Source: Streptoalloteichus hindustanus (GTDB lineage Bacteria; Actinomycetota; Actinomycetes; Mycobacteriales; Pseudonocardiaceae). Taken from it: DNA of 64,000 nt. Under the pieces are notes generated by a model, which saw only the letters and a program-made list of their open reading frames with translations, was not told the DNA's origin and did no database searches. How positions within the stretch are numbered: position 1 is the first letter of the stretch; each line of letters opens with the position of its first letter. The stretch lies in NCBI RefSeq assembly GCF_900129375.1, contig NZ_FQVN01000007.1:186001-250000 (forward strand), in the 5' to 3' direction. Of this stretch, positions 1 to 8,656 are shown piece by piece. The position numbers and the translations under genes were made by a program.

Positions 1-51
1 CAAGATCACCCGGACGTGTGACGGGCTGGTCGCTCCGGGCTGGAACGCGGC

Positions 52-103
52 CGGGCGGGGGCGGGGCCGGTCCGGTCGTCCGGATCGGCCCCGCCCCCGC
101 CCG
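52..103. terminator. GC-rich hairpin terminator after ppm
   Basis: A perfect 17-bp inverted repeat (52-68 with 87-103) encloses an 18-nt loop that contains its own 5-bp TCCGG/CCGGA stem. It lies 22 nt beyond the stop of the minus-strand ppm gene, so it is the likely end of the lnt-ppm transcript. There is no clear T-tract, as is common for hairpin terminators of GC-rich actinomycetes. Confidence 0.75.
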
Positions 104-125
104 TATCAGGCCGCGTCGGCGCTGG

Positions 126-920
126 TCAGCGGCGGCGGAACAGGTTGCGCACCTGCTCGCCGCGCCGCCGCAGGCCCCACTTGGTGACCCGCAGCAACGC
201 CTCGCGCACGATGTTGCCGCTCATCTTCGACTCGCCGCGCTCGCGCTCGGTGAAGGTGATCGGCACCTCGACGACCTCGAAACCGGCCTCGATGGCCCGC
301 CAGCCCAGGTCGATCTGGAAGCAGTAGCCCTGCGAGGCCACGTTGTGCAGCTTGATCTTCTCCAGCACGGCCCGCCGGTAGGCGCGGTAGCCGCCGGTGA
401 TGTCGGAGACCTTCGCGCCCAGCGCCAGCCGCGAGTAGATGTTGCCGCCCCGCGACAGCCACTCGCGGTGCTTGGGCCAGTTCACCACCCGGCCGCCGGG
501 CACGTACCGGGAGCCGAGCACCACGTCCGCGCCGCCGCCGTCGCGCCGCAGCGCGTCCAGCAGCCGCGGCAGCTCCTCGGGGGCGTGCGAGCCGTCGGCG
601 TCCATCTCCACGATGACGCCGTAGTCCCGCTCCAGCGCCCACCGGAACCCGGCGATGTAGGCGGCGCCCAGTCCCTCCTTGGTGGTGCGGTGCATGACGT
701 GCACCCGCTCGTCGGCCTCGGCCATCTCGTCGGCCAGCTCACCGGTGCCGTCGGGGCTCCCGTCGTCCACCACGAGCACGTGCGCCGCGGGCACCGCCGC
801 GTGCAGCCGCTCGACGATCGGGCCGATGTTCTCCCGCTCGTTGTACGTCGGGATCACCACCAGCACCGGGCCGAGGTCGTCGTCGAGATGCCCCCCGTGG
901 GCGTCCCGCTGGTCCGCCAT
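126..920 (-). CDS. ppm1: Polyprenol-phosphate mannosyltransferase (Ppm/DPM1 family)
   Basis: Family-2 glycosyltransferase of 264 residues. It transfers mannose from GDP-mannose to polyprenyl phosphate on the cytoplasmic membrane face, supplying lipid-linked mannose for protein O-mannosylation and lipoglycans. Visible: the nucleotide-binding start [13 protein letters not shown] (residues 21-33), [11 protein letters not shown] (50-60), the metal-binding DAD at 107-109, and GSRYVPGG. The C-terminus is basic (RNLFRRR) with no membrane domain, as in single-domain bacterial Ppm. The start at 920 is chosen because GGCGAGGAGG sits just upstream; an in-frame start at 1019 would overlap the upstream gene and add an unconserved tail. 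It follows lnt by 79 bp. In mycobacteria these two activities are fused; here they are separate genes. Confidence 0.93.
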   Translation of the reverse strand: MADQRDAHGGHLDDDLGPVLVVIPTYNERENIGPIVERLHAAVPAAHVLVVDDGSPDGTGELADEMAEADERVHVMHRTTKEGLGAAYIAGFRWALERDYGVIVEMDADGSHAPEELPRLLDALRRDGGGADVVLGSRYVPGGRVVNWPKHREWLSRGGNIYSRLALGAKVSDITGGYRAYRRAVLEKIKLHNVASQGYCFQIDLGWRAIEAGFEVVEVPITFTERERGESKMSGNIVREALLRVTKWGLRRRGEQVRNLFRRR

Positions 921-999
921 GCGTGTTTCCTCCTCGCCGGCACCACTCCCGCGCGCGGGCGTCCCCTCGGGGGACCGGGTGCCGGACCGCCTTCCGTCG

Positions 1000-2697
1000 T
1001 CAGTTCCTGGCCGGATCATCGGCCGTGCCGGCCGAGCCCGCCACCCGCGGCGACGCGCCGGCCACGCCGCGTCGCCGGGCGACGCCGCGCACCATGACCC
1101 AGCCCAGCGCCGCCACCCCGAGCGCGCTCAACACCCACTCGGGGACGGCACCGAGCCGGGTGGCCAGCGTAGCCGTCGTCCGCAGCGGCACGTTCTCGAC
1201 CAGCACATCCGGGGTGAACAGGGCGGTGTCGCGGACCACCGTCCCGTCGGGCCGCACGATCGCGCTCACCCCGCTGGTGGCCGCGACCAGCACCGTCCGG
1301 CCGTGCTCCACGGCCCGCACGCGCGACATGGCGAGCTGCTGGTACGTCATGTCGGTGAAGCCGAACGTGGCGTTGTTGCTGGGGATGGCCAGCACCTGCG
1401 CGCCCGAGCGGACGGTGTCGGTGACCGCCCAGTCGAAGGCGATCTCGTAGCAGGTGGCCACGCCCACCTTCGCCCGCCCCATCTGGAAGCTGACCGCCTC
1501 GCCGCCGGGGCCGAACTCGCGCTGGAGCTTGTCGACGAAGTCCGGGCTGACCGTGCGCAGCAGCCCCCGCAGCGGCATGGTCTCGCCGAAGGGCTGCAAC
1601 TGGCGCTTGGTGTACTCGGCGACCGGGCCGCGCTGGGGGTCCCAGTGGATCGCGGTGTTGCGCAGCCACCCCGTGGGCGGGGTGATCACGGCGCCGACGG
1701 AGGTGGGCGCGTTGACGTCGCGCACCGCGTTCTCGATGACCGCCCACGCGTCGGGGTTGCGGTAGGGGTCGATGTCGGAGGAGTTCTCCGGCCAGATGAC
1801 GAAGTCCGGCTGGGCCACCCGGCCGGCCCGCACGGCCTCGGCCAGCTCGTGCGTGCGCTGGGCGTGGTTGTCGAGCACGGCGCGGCGCTGGGCGTTGAAG
1901 TCCAGGCCCAGGCGCGGCACGTTGCCCTGGATCACGGCGGCGGTGGCCGTGCCGGCCTCGGGCTCGGTGCTCACCACCAGCGGCCCGGCCACGGCCCCGG
2001 CGACCACCGGCAGCGCCGCCGCGAGGGCCGGCCCCACCAGGCCGGGCCGGGCCAGGGCGGGCCAGGCCCCGCCGCCGCGGCGCGTCAGCGCCGGCCGAAC
2101 CAGGGCCGCGCGGACCAGGGCCGCCAGCCCGAAGCCGGTCAACGCCACCGCGAAGGACAGCAGCGCCGTGCCGCCGATCGCGGCCAGCGGCAGGAACACG
2201 CCCTCGGGCTGGCCGAAGGCCACCCGGCCCCAGGAGAACCCGTCGAAGGGGATGCGCGCGCGCAGCGCCTCGGCGGCCACCCACAGCAGGGCCGCCCACA
2301 GCGGGGCGGCACGCAGGCGGCTGGTGGCGGCGATCGCCGCGCCGGCGCCGCCGAGGAACAACGACTCCAGGGCGGTCAGCGCCAGCGGGGCCGCGACCCC
2401 GACGTAGGTGCCGGTCCACCACAGCAGCGGCCCGAGGAAGGCCGCGCCGAAGACGAAGCCGTACCCGAACCCGGCCCGCGCGCGCCGGCCGTGCGTGACC
2501 AGGCCGAGCAGCGCGAACGCCACCGGCGCCAGCCACCACAGGTGTCGCGGCGGGAAGCTCAGGTACAGGGTGAGGCCACCCGCGACGGCCCCGAGCAGGC
2601 GCAGGACGAACGCCCGGCTGGGCAGACGGCGACGGCGGGCACCGGCGCCGGACGGCGCGGTCGCCTGGTGCTCCGAGGTCACGAGAGGTGCGGCCAC
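1000..2697 (-). CDS. lnt: Apolipoprotein N-acyltransferase
   Basis: Membrane enzyme of 565 residues that N-acylates the N-terminal cysteine of lipoproteins. About six to eight hydrophobic helices occupy residues 30-240, followed by a nitrilase-like catalytic domain. The Glu-Lys-Cys triad is visible as E304 (VIWPENSS), K364 ([10 protein letters not shown]) and C416 (ATCYEIAFD). A final membrane segment near the C-terminus ([16 protein letters not shown]) completes the Lnt topology. The start is taken at GTG 2697; the reading frame stays open to 2847, but that upstream part is low-complexity. It is paired with ppm1 and faces the same direction as the NACHT gene upstream. Confidence 0.9.
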   Translation of the reverse strand: MAAPLVTSEHQATAPSGAGARRRRLPSRAFVLRLLGAVAGGLTLYLSFPPRHLWWLAPVAFALLGLVTHGRRARAGFGYGFVFGAAFLGPLLWWTGTYVGVAAPLALTALESLFLGGAGAAIAATSRLRAAPLWAALLWVAAEALRARIPFDGFSWGRVAFGQPEGVFLPLAAIGGTALLSFAVALTGFGLAALVRAALVRPALTRRGGGAWPALARPGLVGPALAAALPVVAGAVAGPLVVSTEPEAGTATAAVIQGNVPRLGLDFNAQRRAVLDNHAQRTHELAEAVRAGRVAQPDFVIWPENSSDIDPYRNPDAWAVIENAVRDVNAPTSVGAVITPPTGWLRNTAIHWDPQRGPVAEYTKRQLQPFGETMPLRGLLRTVSPDFVDKLQREFGPGGEAVSFQMGRAKVGVATCYEIAFDWAVTDTVRSGAQVLAIPSNNATFGFTDMTYQQLAMSRVRAVEHGRTVLVAATSGVSAIVRPDGTVVRDTALFTPDVLVENVPLRTTATLATRLGAVPEWVLSALGVAALGWVMVRGVARRRGVAGASPRVAGSAGTADDPARN

Positions 2698-2827
2698 CGG
2701 ACAAGGGTACGGCCCGGGCGTGTGGGGCCCGTGTGCCGATATCCCCTCACCGGGCGCTCCTTTCCTCCCACTGGAGGAGAGGTCCTCACCACTCTTCGTG
2801 ACCAGACGCGCGAAACTGCGCCGCCGA

Positions 2828-4906
2828 TCACCCCGGCGGACGTCCACCCGTCGAGGGAGCGTCCGGGGGCGGCTGCTCGGCGAAGTAGTCCCGCAGGTGC
2901 AGGCTGGTGAACAGGTAGCCGCCGCCGGCCTCGGTGAGCAGCGCGTGCCGGTGGGCGTGGTGCAGGAAGTCCCGCAGCGGGGCCGGCACCTCCCCCTCCC
3001 TGGCCAGCAACCGGCACAGCAGGCGGTGCCGCAGGTAGTGGACGCCGCCGACCCGCAGGGCGATGATCACCCCGAACGGCAGGCCGAACACCACCCCGTA
3101 GGTGACCACGCCGAACGCGGCGGCCAGCCCGGCCGTGGTGAACGCCAGCCGGCGGGTGTCGTCCATGCCCCGACCGGGGTAGAGCGGGCGGACCACCAGG
3201 CCGGGCCGCAGCGCGGCGGTCACCCCCAGCGCCAGGCCCACGACCAGACCCAACGTCATGCCGCCGGCCACCCCGCCCAGCAGCACCCCGCACACGCCGA
3301 CGGCGATCACGCTGACCGGACCGAGGGTCTGCTCGGCCTGCATCACCCCGAACCAGGCGCCCAGCGGCGCCCCCAGGGCCGCACCGGCCGCACCCCACGC
3401 CACGGCCAGCCCGACCATCCGGACGGTCGCCGCCCGGGACCGCTCCGGCGCCCGGGTCGGCACGATCTCGCGGGGCAGGCACTGCCAGCCCACCAGCACC
3501 GCGACCGTGGCGGCGCTGAGCACGCCGGACAGCAACGCGCTCGCCAACCGGTGCCCGGGGACCGGGTCGGCCGGGTTGATCACCCACATGACCAGGCCGC
3601 TGAGCGCCCCGAACGCCGCGGCGCCCAGCCCGGCGGCGACCAGGGCCATGCCGGGGCCGGCCAGCCACCGGTGCCAGCGGGTGGCCAACGCCGAGGCCTG
3701 GAGGTGGTCGGGCAGGAACAGGGTCAGCCGCTGCGCGCGCATCTGCCGCGCCAGCCAGGCCAGGCCGCGCCGCGTGGCGTCCTCGCCGAACAGCGGTGGT
3801 CGCGGGGCCAGGTCCGGCTCGGGGTCGCGCAGTCGGCGGCGGACGTAGTCGTCGAGGATGCGCCGGGTCAACACCTCGGGGGTGCCGCTGGTGGGGATCG
3901 CCGACAGCGGTCGGCCCCGGTAGGCGTAGGCCAGTGCGGAGAAGAAGAACGGGGTGGTCAGCAGGGCGCGCAGGTCGGTGTCGGTGCGGACGCAGCGGAC
4001 CAGCCCGCCCAGCTCGCCGTGGTCGCCCTCGCGCAGGTGCGCGTCGATCTGGTCCTGGGTGGGGCGGCGGATCTCCACGACCCGTCCGGTCCACAGCGGC
4101 CCTGGCAGGCCCCGGTAGACGTCGCTGCGGCAGGTCAGGACCACCGGGTGGGCGCGTCCCAGCGACTGCCGCAACGCCGCCACGGCCCGCAGGCAGGCGA
4201 TGCGGTGGTCGGGGTGCACCTCGTCGAGGCCGTCCAGCAGCAGCGCCAGCGCGTGGCGGCGCAGCAGGTGCCTGGCCAGCGGCTCCTCCACGCCGTAGAT
4301 GTGGTGGAGCTGGACGGCCAGCCAGAGTTCCAACGGGCCGGCGCGCTCGGTCCACTCCGACAGCGGGACGATCACCGGCGCCAGCGGGCGTCCCCCGCCC
4401 GGCAGTCGCGACGTCCTGAGCTGGCGGCAGTCCCGGACGAGGGCCTGGGCCAGGCGGGCCAGCGCCACGGTCTTGCCGACGCCCTGGCCGCCCAGCACCA
4501 CCAGGTGCGGGTCGGTGTCGTAGAGCGTTCGCAGGTCGGTGTCGGCGGGCAACGCGTCGCCGGGGCGGCCGTGCTGGTCGCAGTCGCGGAACCGGGTGGG
4601 CAGCCACCCGAGCGGGGTCAGCGTCGAGCGCAGCAGCCGGTTGACCCAGACCCGCTCGACGGCGTCGAGCACCTGTTGGCGCACCTGGTGCAGTTCGCGG
4701 CTGGACAGGGACGACCGGGGGTGGGCGCGCTGGCTCAGCCACACACCCACACCGGCGATCAGGCCCAGCAGCGGCCAGATCACCCACGGAGCCTGGAGCT
4801 CGGTCGGCAACGTGTTGGCGGCGAGGTTCTGCAGCACGCCGCCGAAGACGCCGGCCAGGGCCAGAGCCAGGGGTTGTCGGTACTGGATCGGTCCGAGAGG
4901 AGCCAT
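2828..4906 (-). CDS. Membrane-embedded NACHT-domain NTPase
   Basis: Protein of 692 residues. Two hydrophobic helices lie at the N-terminus (about 12-30 and 40-57), then a short helical linker, then a NACHT-type STAND NTPase with Walker A GGQGVGKT (139-146) and Walker B LLLDGLDEV (223-230, the DGLDE form typical of NACHT). The second half has about eight membrane helices (roughly 400-620) and a soluble tail ending in LRDYFAEQ. The start is ATG 4906; GTG 4915 in frame is an alternative. STAND NTPases act as ligand-triggered switches, and some bacterial NACHT proteins are anti-phage effectors. The trigger and output of this one cannot be told from sequence. No partner gene adjoins it. Confidence 0.8.
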   Translation of the reverse strand: MAPLGPIQYRQPLALALAGVFGGVLQNLAANTLPTELQAPWVIWPLLGLIAGVGVWLSQRAHPRSSLSSRELHQVRQQVLDAVERVWVNRLLRSTLTPLGWLPTRFRDCDQHGRPGDALPADTDLRTLYDTDPHLVVLGGQGVGKTVALARLAQALVRDCRQLRTSRLPGGGRPLAPVIVPLSEWTERAGPLELWLAVQLHHIYGVEEPLARHLLRRHALALLLDGLDEVHPDHRIACLRAVAALRQSLGRAHPVVLTCRSDVYRGLPGPLWTGRVVEIRRPTQDQIDAHLREGDHGELGGLVRCVRTDTDLRALLTTPFFFSALAYAYRGRPLSAIPTSGTPEVLTRRILDDYVRRRLRDPEPDLAPRPPLFGEDATRRGLAWLARQMRAQRLTLFLPDHLQASALATRWHRWLAGPGMALVAAGLGAAAFGALSGLVMWVINPADPVPGHRLASALLSGVLSAATVAVLVGWQCLPREIVPTRAPERSRAATVRMVGLAVAWGAAGAALGAPLGAWFGVMQAEQTLGPVSVIAVGVCGVLLGGVAGGMTLGLVVGLALGVTAALRPGLVVRPLYPGRGMDDTRRLAFTTAGLAAAFGVVTYGVVFGLPFGVIIALRVGGVHYLRHRLLCRLLAREGEVPAPLRDFLHHAHRHALLTEAGGGYLFTSLHLRDYFAEQPPPDAPSTGGRPPG

Positions 4907-5410
4907 GGGTGGCACACCCCGCCCCTGGGCGTCGTGGGCGGCAGGACGCGATCATGCTACTGAGCGTGACCACGCCGGGACAGTGACTTCCTGTCCCGTC
5001 TTCCTGGGCTTGACCACCACCCCGCCCTCGTGCCCATCCCGCGCCAGCGGCCCGCCGCACCACCCGGCCCGCACCGCGTGGCCGGTACCACCTGGCCCGC
5101 TGCCCGACACCGTGCGCGCAGAACGTCGGCCCCTTCCGCCACACTCGCCGGTAGGGGTGCTCGCGCCGGCATAACACCGTTTCGGACGAATCCGCACCCA
5201 CACCCAGCCCGATCCGCACCCGAACCTGCCCCTCGGACGAGCTGACCTCGCCTCCGCGCGCTCATCACCCGTCCGTGGCGGCCACCCCTTCGAGTGCATT
5301 CCGCCGCGCGCCCCGCCCCGACCACCCGGCGCGCACGGCAGGACACGGAGTGGAACCGGCCAGTTGACCAGGCGAACCTGCCCCACCAGCGCTGACACTG
5401 ACTGGTGACA

Positions 5411-5453
5411 GTGCCGGACCAACCAGTGCCGGACCAACCAGTGCCGGACCAAC
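5411..5453. repeat. 15-bp tandem repeat, 2.9 copies
   Basis: The unit GTGCCGGACCAACCA is repeated exactly at 5411-5425 and 5426-5440, with 13 of 15 bases of a third copy at 5441-5453. If read from GTG 5405 it would encode three VPDQP repeats, but no ribosome site supports this. It could be a minisatellite or a short operator array. Confidence 0.8.
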
Positions 5454-5485
5454 AACGACGGACGAGCCACGATGCGGGGTGCGCG

Positions 5486-5656
5486 ATGGACGAGGGCCTG
5501 CGGCTGGACCACCTGGACGCGTTGATCGACGAGTGGGAGGCGCGCCTGGACGAGACGTGGTTGGCCGTGGGCGGCGACGGCGGGCTCACCCGCCCGGGCT
5601 GGGGACAGCGGCTCGGGCTGTGCGGAGAGGCCCCGGCCTGCGCCCTGCCCTGGTGA
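5486..5656 (+). CDS. Possible small acidic protein, unknown
   Basis: A 56-residue reading frame beginning MDEGLRLDHLDALIDEWEAR, which looks like an amphipathic acidic helix, followed by a Gly-rich part and two cysteines. No strong ribosome site precedes ATG 5486; the frame is also open from GTG 5405 through the tandem repeat. The protein-like N-terminal composition is the only argument for it. I do not recognise it. Confidence 0.25.
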   Translation: MDEGLRLDHLDALIDEWEARLDETWLAVGGDGGLTRPGWGQRLGLCGEAPACALPW

Positions 5657-5691
5657 CCCGCCGGGACGCGGCAAACCCCCAGGCGCAGCGA

Positions 5692-5720
5692 GGTGGGCGG
5701 CCCGAACCGGGCCGCCCACC
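5692..5720. terminator. Hairpin terminator at the end of the kdd-kal operon
   Basis: A perfect 12-bp stem GGTGGGCGGCCC / GGGCCGCCCACC with a 5-nt GAACC loop, 16 bp past the kal stop. It could serve both strands. Confidence 0.8.
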
Positions 5721-5735
5721 CGTGTCACGATCGGA

Positions 5736-6131
5736 TCAGCCGCCGGGTGGCGGCACCACGACCGTGCCGCGCGCCCGCGTAACGACCAGCGGCGGGTCCA
5801 GCACCTCCGCCGCCGAGGCGCCGCGCTCCGGGGTCGCCCGGCACACCACCCGCGCCTCGAAGGACACCCCACGAGACCGGGTGCCCACCCTGGTCAGGGT
5901 GGCGGTGGCCTCCACGACGTCACCGGCCAGCAGCGGGGCCAGGAACTCCACCGAGTCGTAGCCGGCGAACAGCCCCTCGTCGCCATCGGTGCGGATGCAC
6001 AACTCGGTGGCCACGTCCCCGAACAGCCCCAGGCTGTAGGCCCCCTCGACGAGGTTTCCGCCGTAGTGGGCGTGCGCGTGCGGCACGTACCTGCGGTGTG
6101 TGACCGAGAATCCCTCGACCAGGTCGCTCAC
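5736..6131 (-). CDS. kal: 3-aminobutyryl-CoA ammonia-lyase
   Basis: Hot-dog fold enzyme of 131 residues. It removes ammonia from L-3-aminobutyryl-CoA to give crotonyl-CoA, the last lysine-specific step of the beta-lysine pathway. The core [20 protein letters not shown], then [18 protein letters not shown] and [15 protein letters not shown], closely follow the characterised fusobacterial/clostridial Kal as I remember it, including full length. The GTG start overlaps the kamE stop in a GTGA tetranucleotide, so translation is coupled. It is the last gene of the five-gene minus-strand operon and is followed by a strong hairpin. Confidence 0.93.
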   Translation of the reverse strand: MSDLVEGFSVTHRRYVPHAHAHYGGNLVEGAYSLGLFGDVATELCIRTDGDEGLFAGYDSVEFLAPLLAGDVVEATATLTRVGTRSRGVSFEARVVCRATPERGASAAEVLDPPLVVTRARGTVVVPPPGG

Positions 6132-7024
6132 GCCCTCGCCTTCCCTGCCGTCGCCGGCTCCGCCGGGCTCGTCGTGATCGCGTGCACCAGGTAGCTGGCG
6201 ACCTCGCCCGGGGTGGTGCCCCGGCCGAAGACCCGGTCGACCCCCAGCTCCCCGGCCATCATCGGGTCGAACCGGGGCCCGCCGGCCACCAGCAGCGGCC
6301 GATGCTCCCCCATCGCCTCCCGGAACGCGGCGGCCATCTCCCGGGTGTTGAGGATGTGGGCGTCACGCTGGGTCACCACCTGGGAGACCAGCACCGCGTC
6401 GGCCCGCTCCGCCCTGGCCCGTTTCACCAGCTCCGGCACCGAGACCTGGGCGCCGAGGTTGACCACCCGCAGCTCGCGGTAGTACTCCAGCCCCTTCTCA
6501 CCGGCGAAGCCCTTGATGTTGAGGATCGCGTCGATGCCGACGGTGTGGGCGTCGGTGCCGATACAGGCGCCCACGACGGTGAGCTTGCGCCGCAGGGTCC
6601 GCCTGATCGTGGCGTTGACCTCGGTCGGCGGCAGCAGCGGGAACTCCCGCTCGACCACCCGCACCTCGTCCAGGTCCACCAGGTGCGTCACCGACCCGTA
6701 GACCACCACGAAGGTGAAGTCCGGTCCGATCGGGTGGGCGTGCACCACCATGGCCGGGTCCATGCCCATCTTCGCGGCCAGCTGCTGCGCGGCGCCCTCC
6801 GCGCGGGGCCCGTGCGGCACCGGCAGGGTGAACGACATCTGCACCATGCCGTCACCGGTGGTGTCGCCGTAGGGCCGCACGTACCGCTTGCGGGTGTCGC
6901 GCTCCGCCGCGCCCTGGTCAGTCGGCCCGGTCGTCGACGCGATCTTCGGCTCGGTCTTCGGCCCGGTCGTCGGCTCGGTGGCGGCGCTTGAGGGCACCGG
7001 CCCCGGCAGGATGGTCGTGGTCAT
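6128..7024 (-). CDS. kamE: Beta-lysine 5,6-aminomutase, beta (B12-binding) subunit
   Basis: Subunit of 298 residues that carries adenosylcobalamin and PLP and moves the terminal amino group of beta-lysine from C6 to C5. The base-off cobalamin motif DxHxxG is visible as DAHTVG with H160. The PLP lysine is K171 (NIKG), exactly 11 residues after the cobalamin histidine, the same spacing as H133/K144 in the clostridial enzyme. The N-terminal 40 residues are a Thr/Pro-rich extension not needed by the family. The ATG overlaps the kamD stop (ATGA), and its own stop overlaps the kal GTG. No adenosylcobalamin-dependent enzyme chaperone is encoded nearby. Confidence 0.95.
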   Translation of the reverse strand: MTTTILPGPVPSSAATEPTTGPKTEPKIASTTGPTDQGAAERDTRKRYVRPYGDTTGDGMVQMSFTLPVPHGPRAEGAAQQLAAKMGMDPAMVVHAHPIGPDFTFVVVYGSVTHLVDLDEVRVVEREFPLLPPTEVNATIRRTLRRKLTVVGACIGTDAHTVGIDAILNIKGFAGEKGLEYYRELRVVNLGAQVSVPELVKRARAERADAVLVSQVVTQRDAHILNTREMAAAFREAMGEHRPLLVAGGPRFDPMMAGELGVDRVFGRGTTPGEVASYLVHAITTSPAEPATAGKARA

Positions 7025-8601
7025 CGGCTCGCCCCCGTCTCCAACAGCTCCACGGCCGGGTTGCGGTACCCCTCGGCCTTGACGATCACTCCCTCGCGCC
7101 CCCTGCCGCCGTCGGCCGGGCGGCGCATCAGGCCGAAGGTGCCCCCCGCGATCGCGTTGAGCAACCCGTCGTCCGCGATGCGCTCCAGCAGGTCCACCGT
7201 CTCCGACAGCACCTGGTGGGCGCGTTTGACGATGAACCCGTCCGGTTCCGGGCGGAAGTCCTCCGCCAGGTTGCCGGCCGCGCCCAGCACGTACCGGACG
7301 TTGGCCAGCGCCAGGTCCCGGTCGGACAGGAACGGCGTGACCACGGCCTCGGTCATCATCCCCACGAGCAGGATGCTCTGTCCGGTCAGGACACCGGCCA
7401 GGTTGAAGAACCCGTCCAGCAGGTAGCCCCGGAAGACGTCGCCGGTCATGTGCTTGGTCGGCGGCATCCACTTCAGCGGCGCGTCCGGGAACAGCTCCCG
7501 CGCCAGCAGCGCGTGCGCCAGCTCCATGCGGAACGAGTCCGGCAGGTCGGGGTTGATCTCGAAGGCGTGGCCGAGGCCGAGCTGCCAGTCGGCCAGCCCG
7601 GCCTCGTGCCCGAAGTGCTCGTTGAGCAGCTGGGACACCGTCACCGTGTGCGCGCCGTCGACCGCGTCGGCGGTGGTGAGGTAGTTGTCCTCGCCGGTGT
7701 TGATGATGATGCCCGCCCGCGCGTGCACCTGCCGCGAGAACCGCTGGTCCACGAAGGTGCGGATCGGGTTGATGTCGCGGAACAGGATTCCGTACATCGA
7801 GTCGTTGAGCATCATGTCCAGCCGCTGGAGCCCGGCCAGCACCGCGATCTCGGGCATGCACAGCCCCGAGGCGTAGTTGGTCAGCCGCACGTACCGGCCG
7901 ACCTCCCGGCTCACCTCGTCCAGCGCCGCCCGCATGATCCGGAAGTTCTCCTGCGTGGCGTAGGTGCCGGCGAACCCGTGGTGGGTGGCGCCCTCGGGCA
8001 CGTAGTCCAACAGGGACTGTCCGGTGGAGCGGATCACCGCGATCACGTCGGCGCCCGCGCGGGCCGCGTTCTGGGCCTGCACCACGTCCTCGTCGATGTC
8101 GCCGGTGGCGACGATGAGGTAGATCCACGGTCGCTGCGCCGGATCGCCCCACCGGGCGACCAGCTTCTCCCGCTGCGCCCGGTTGCGGTCCACTGTGCGC
8201 AGTCCCCTGGCGACCGCGGCCCGCGCGGCCCTGGCGGCGCGGGTGCGCTCGCGGCCCTCGGGCACGCGGTAGCTGACCTGCCCCGCGGCGGTGGCCTCGG
8301 CCAGCTCGGTGAGACTGGTCAACCCCTGCTCGGTCAGGGCGTGGAACACCGGCAGCGCCACACCGTGCTCCAGGCCGCAGTGCTCGCGCACCGTGTCCAC
8401 GACCCGGTTCACCCACGGCACATCGCCGGAGCGGTGCGCGCTGTCGGCCCCGGTGATCCCCGCCAGCCGCAACGTCGCCCGCTCCACCGCCACGGTGGTA
8501 TGCGCTCTGGCCAACTCCACCACCGGCCCCGCCGCGCGCGCCGCCAACCGGCGCGCCGTCGCCACCACCTCCGGGTCCAACCCGAGCAGTCCGCGTCGCA
8601 T
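7021..8601 (-). CDS. kamD: Beta-lysine 5,6-aminomutase, alpha subunit
   Basis: Catalytic TIM-barrel subunit of 526 residues, close to the length of the clostridial alpha chain. Recognisable blocks are WIYLIVATGDIDEDVVQA, ADVIAVIRSTGQSLLDYVP, a THHGFAGTYATQENFRIMR stretch, RLTNYASGLCMPEI, and MPPTKHMTGDVFRGY. It partners with KamE. The start ATG 8601 has GTGAGGCGAGAGA just upstream and follows the amidohydrolase by 55 bp. Two separate subunits of 526 and 298 residues argue for lysine 5,6-aminomutase rather than ornithine 4,5-aminomutase, whose large subunit is a fusion. Confidence 0.95.
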   Translation of the reverse strand: MRRGLLGLDPEVVATARRLAARAAGPVVELARAHTTVAVERATLRLAGITGADSAHRSGDVPWVNRVVDTVREHCGLEHGVALPVFHALTEQGLTSLTELAEATAAGQVSYRVPEGRERTRAARAARAAVARGLRTVDRNRAQREKLVARWGDPAQRPWIYLIVATGDIDEDVVQAQNAARAGADVIAVIRSTGQSLLDYVPEGATHHGFAGTYATQENFRIMRAALDEVSREVGRYVRLTNYASGLCMPEIAVLAGLQRLDMMLNDSMYGILFRDINPIRTFVDQRFSRQVHARAGIIINTGEDNYLTTADAVDGAHTVTVSQLLNEHFGHEAGLADWQLGLGHAFEINPDLPDSFRMELAHALLARELFPDAPLKWMPPTKHMTGDVFRGYLLDGFFNLAGVLTGQSILLVGMMTEAVVTPFLSDRDLALANVRYVLGAAGNLAEDFRPEPDGFIVKRAHQVLSETVDLLERIADDGLLNAIAGGTFGLMRRPADGGRGREGVIVKAEGYRNPAVELLETGASR

Positions 8602-8656
8602 TCTCTCGCCTCACCCTCAACCGCGGCCGCGGGTCACCAGGCCCGCGGCGTCCGCC

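Larger units (their letters stand above)
4916..5735. other. 820-bp region without a confident gene
   Basis: Between the NACHT start and kal. It holds a 15-bp tandem repeat (5411-5453), one weak small reading frame (5486-5656) and the kal terminator. The first 450 bp show no convincing coding signal on either strand. Confidence 0.5.

Noticed and set aside
1-21. QDHPDV followed by a stop on the plus strand
   Set aside because: Could be the tail of a gene outside the window, but seven codons are too few to support.
679-2910. 743-codon plus-strand frame
   Set aside because: Antisense shadow of lnt and the NACHT gene: Arg/Pro/Gly/His-rich with no domains, a usual artefact of high GC third positions.
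7021-8601. D-ornithine 4,5-aminomutase
   Set aside because: Subunit sizes and the accompanying kamA, kdd and kal point to the lysine pathway.
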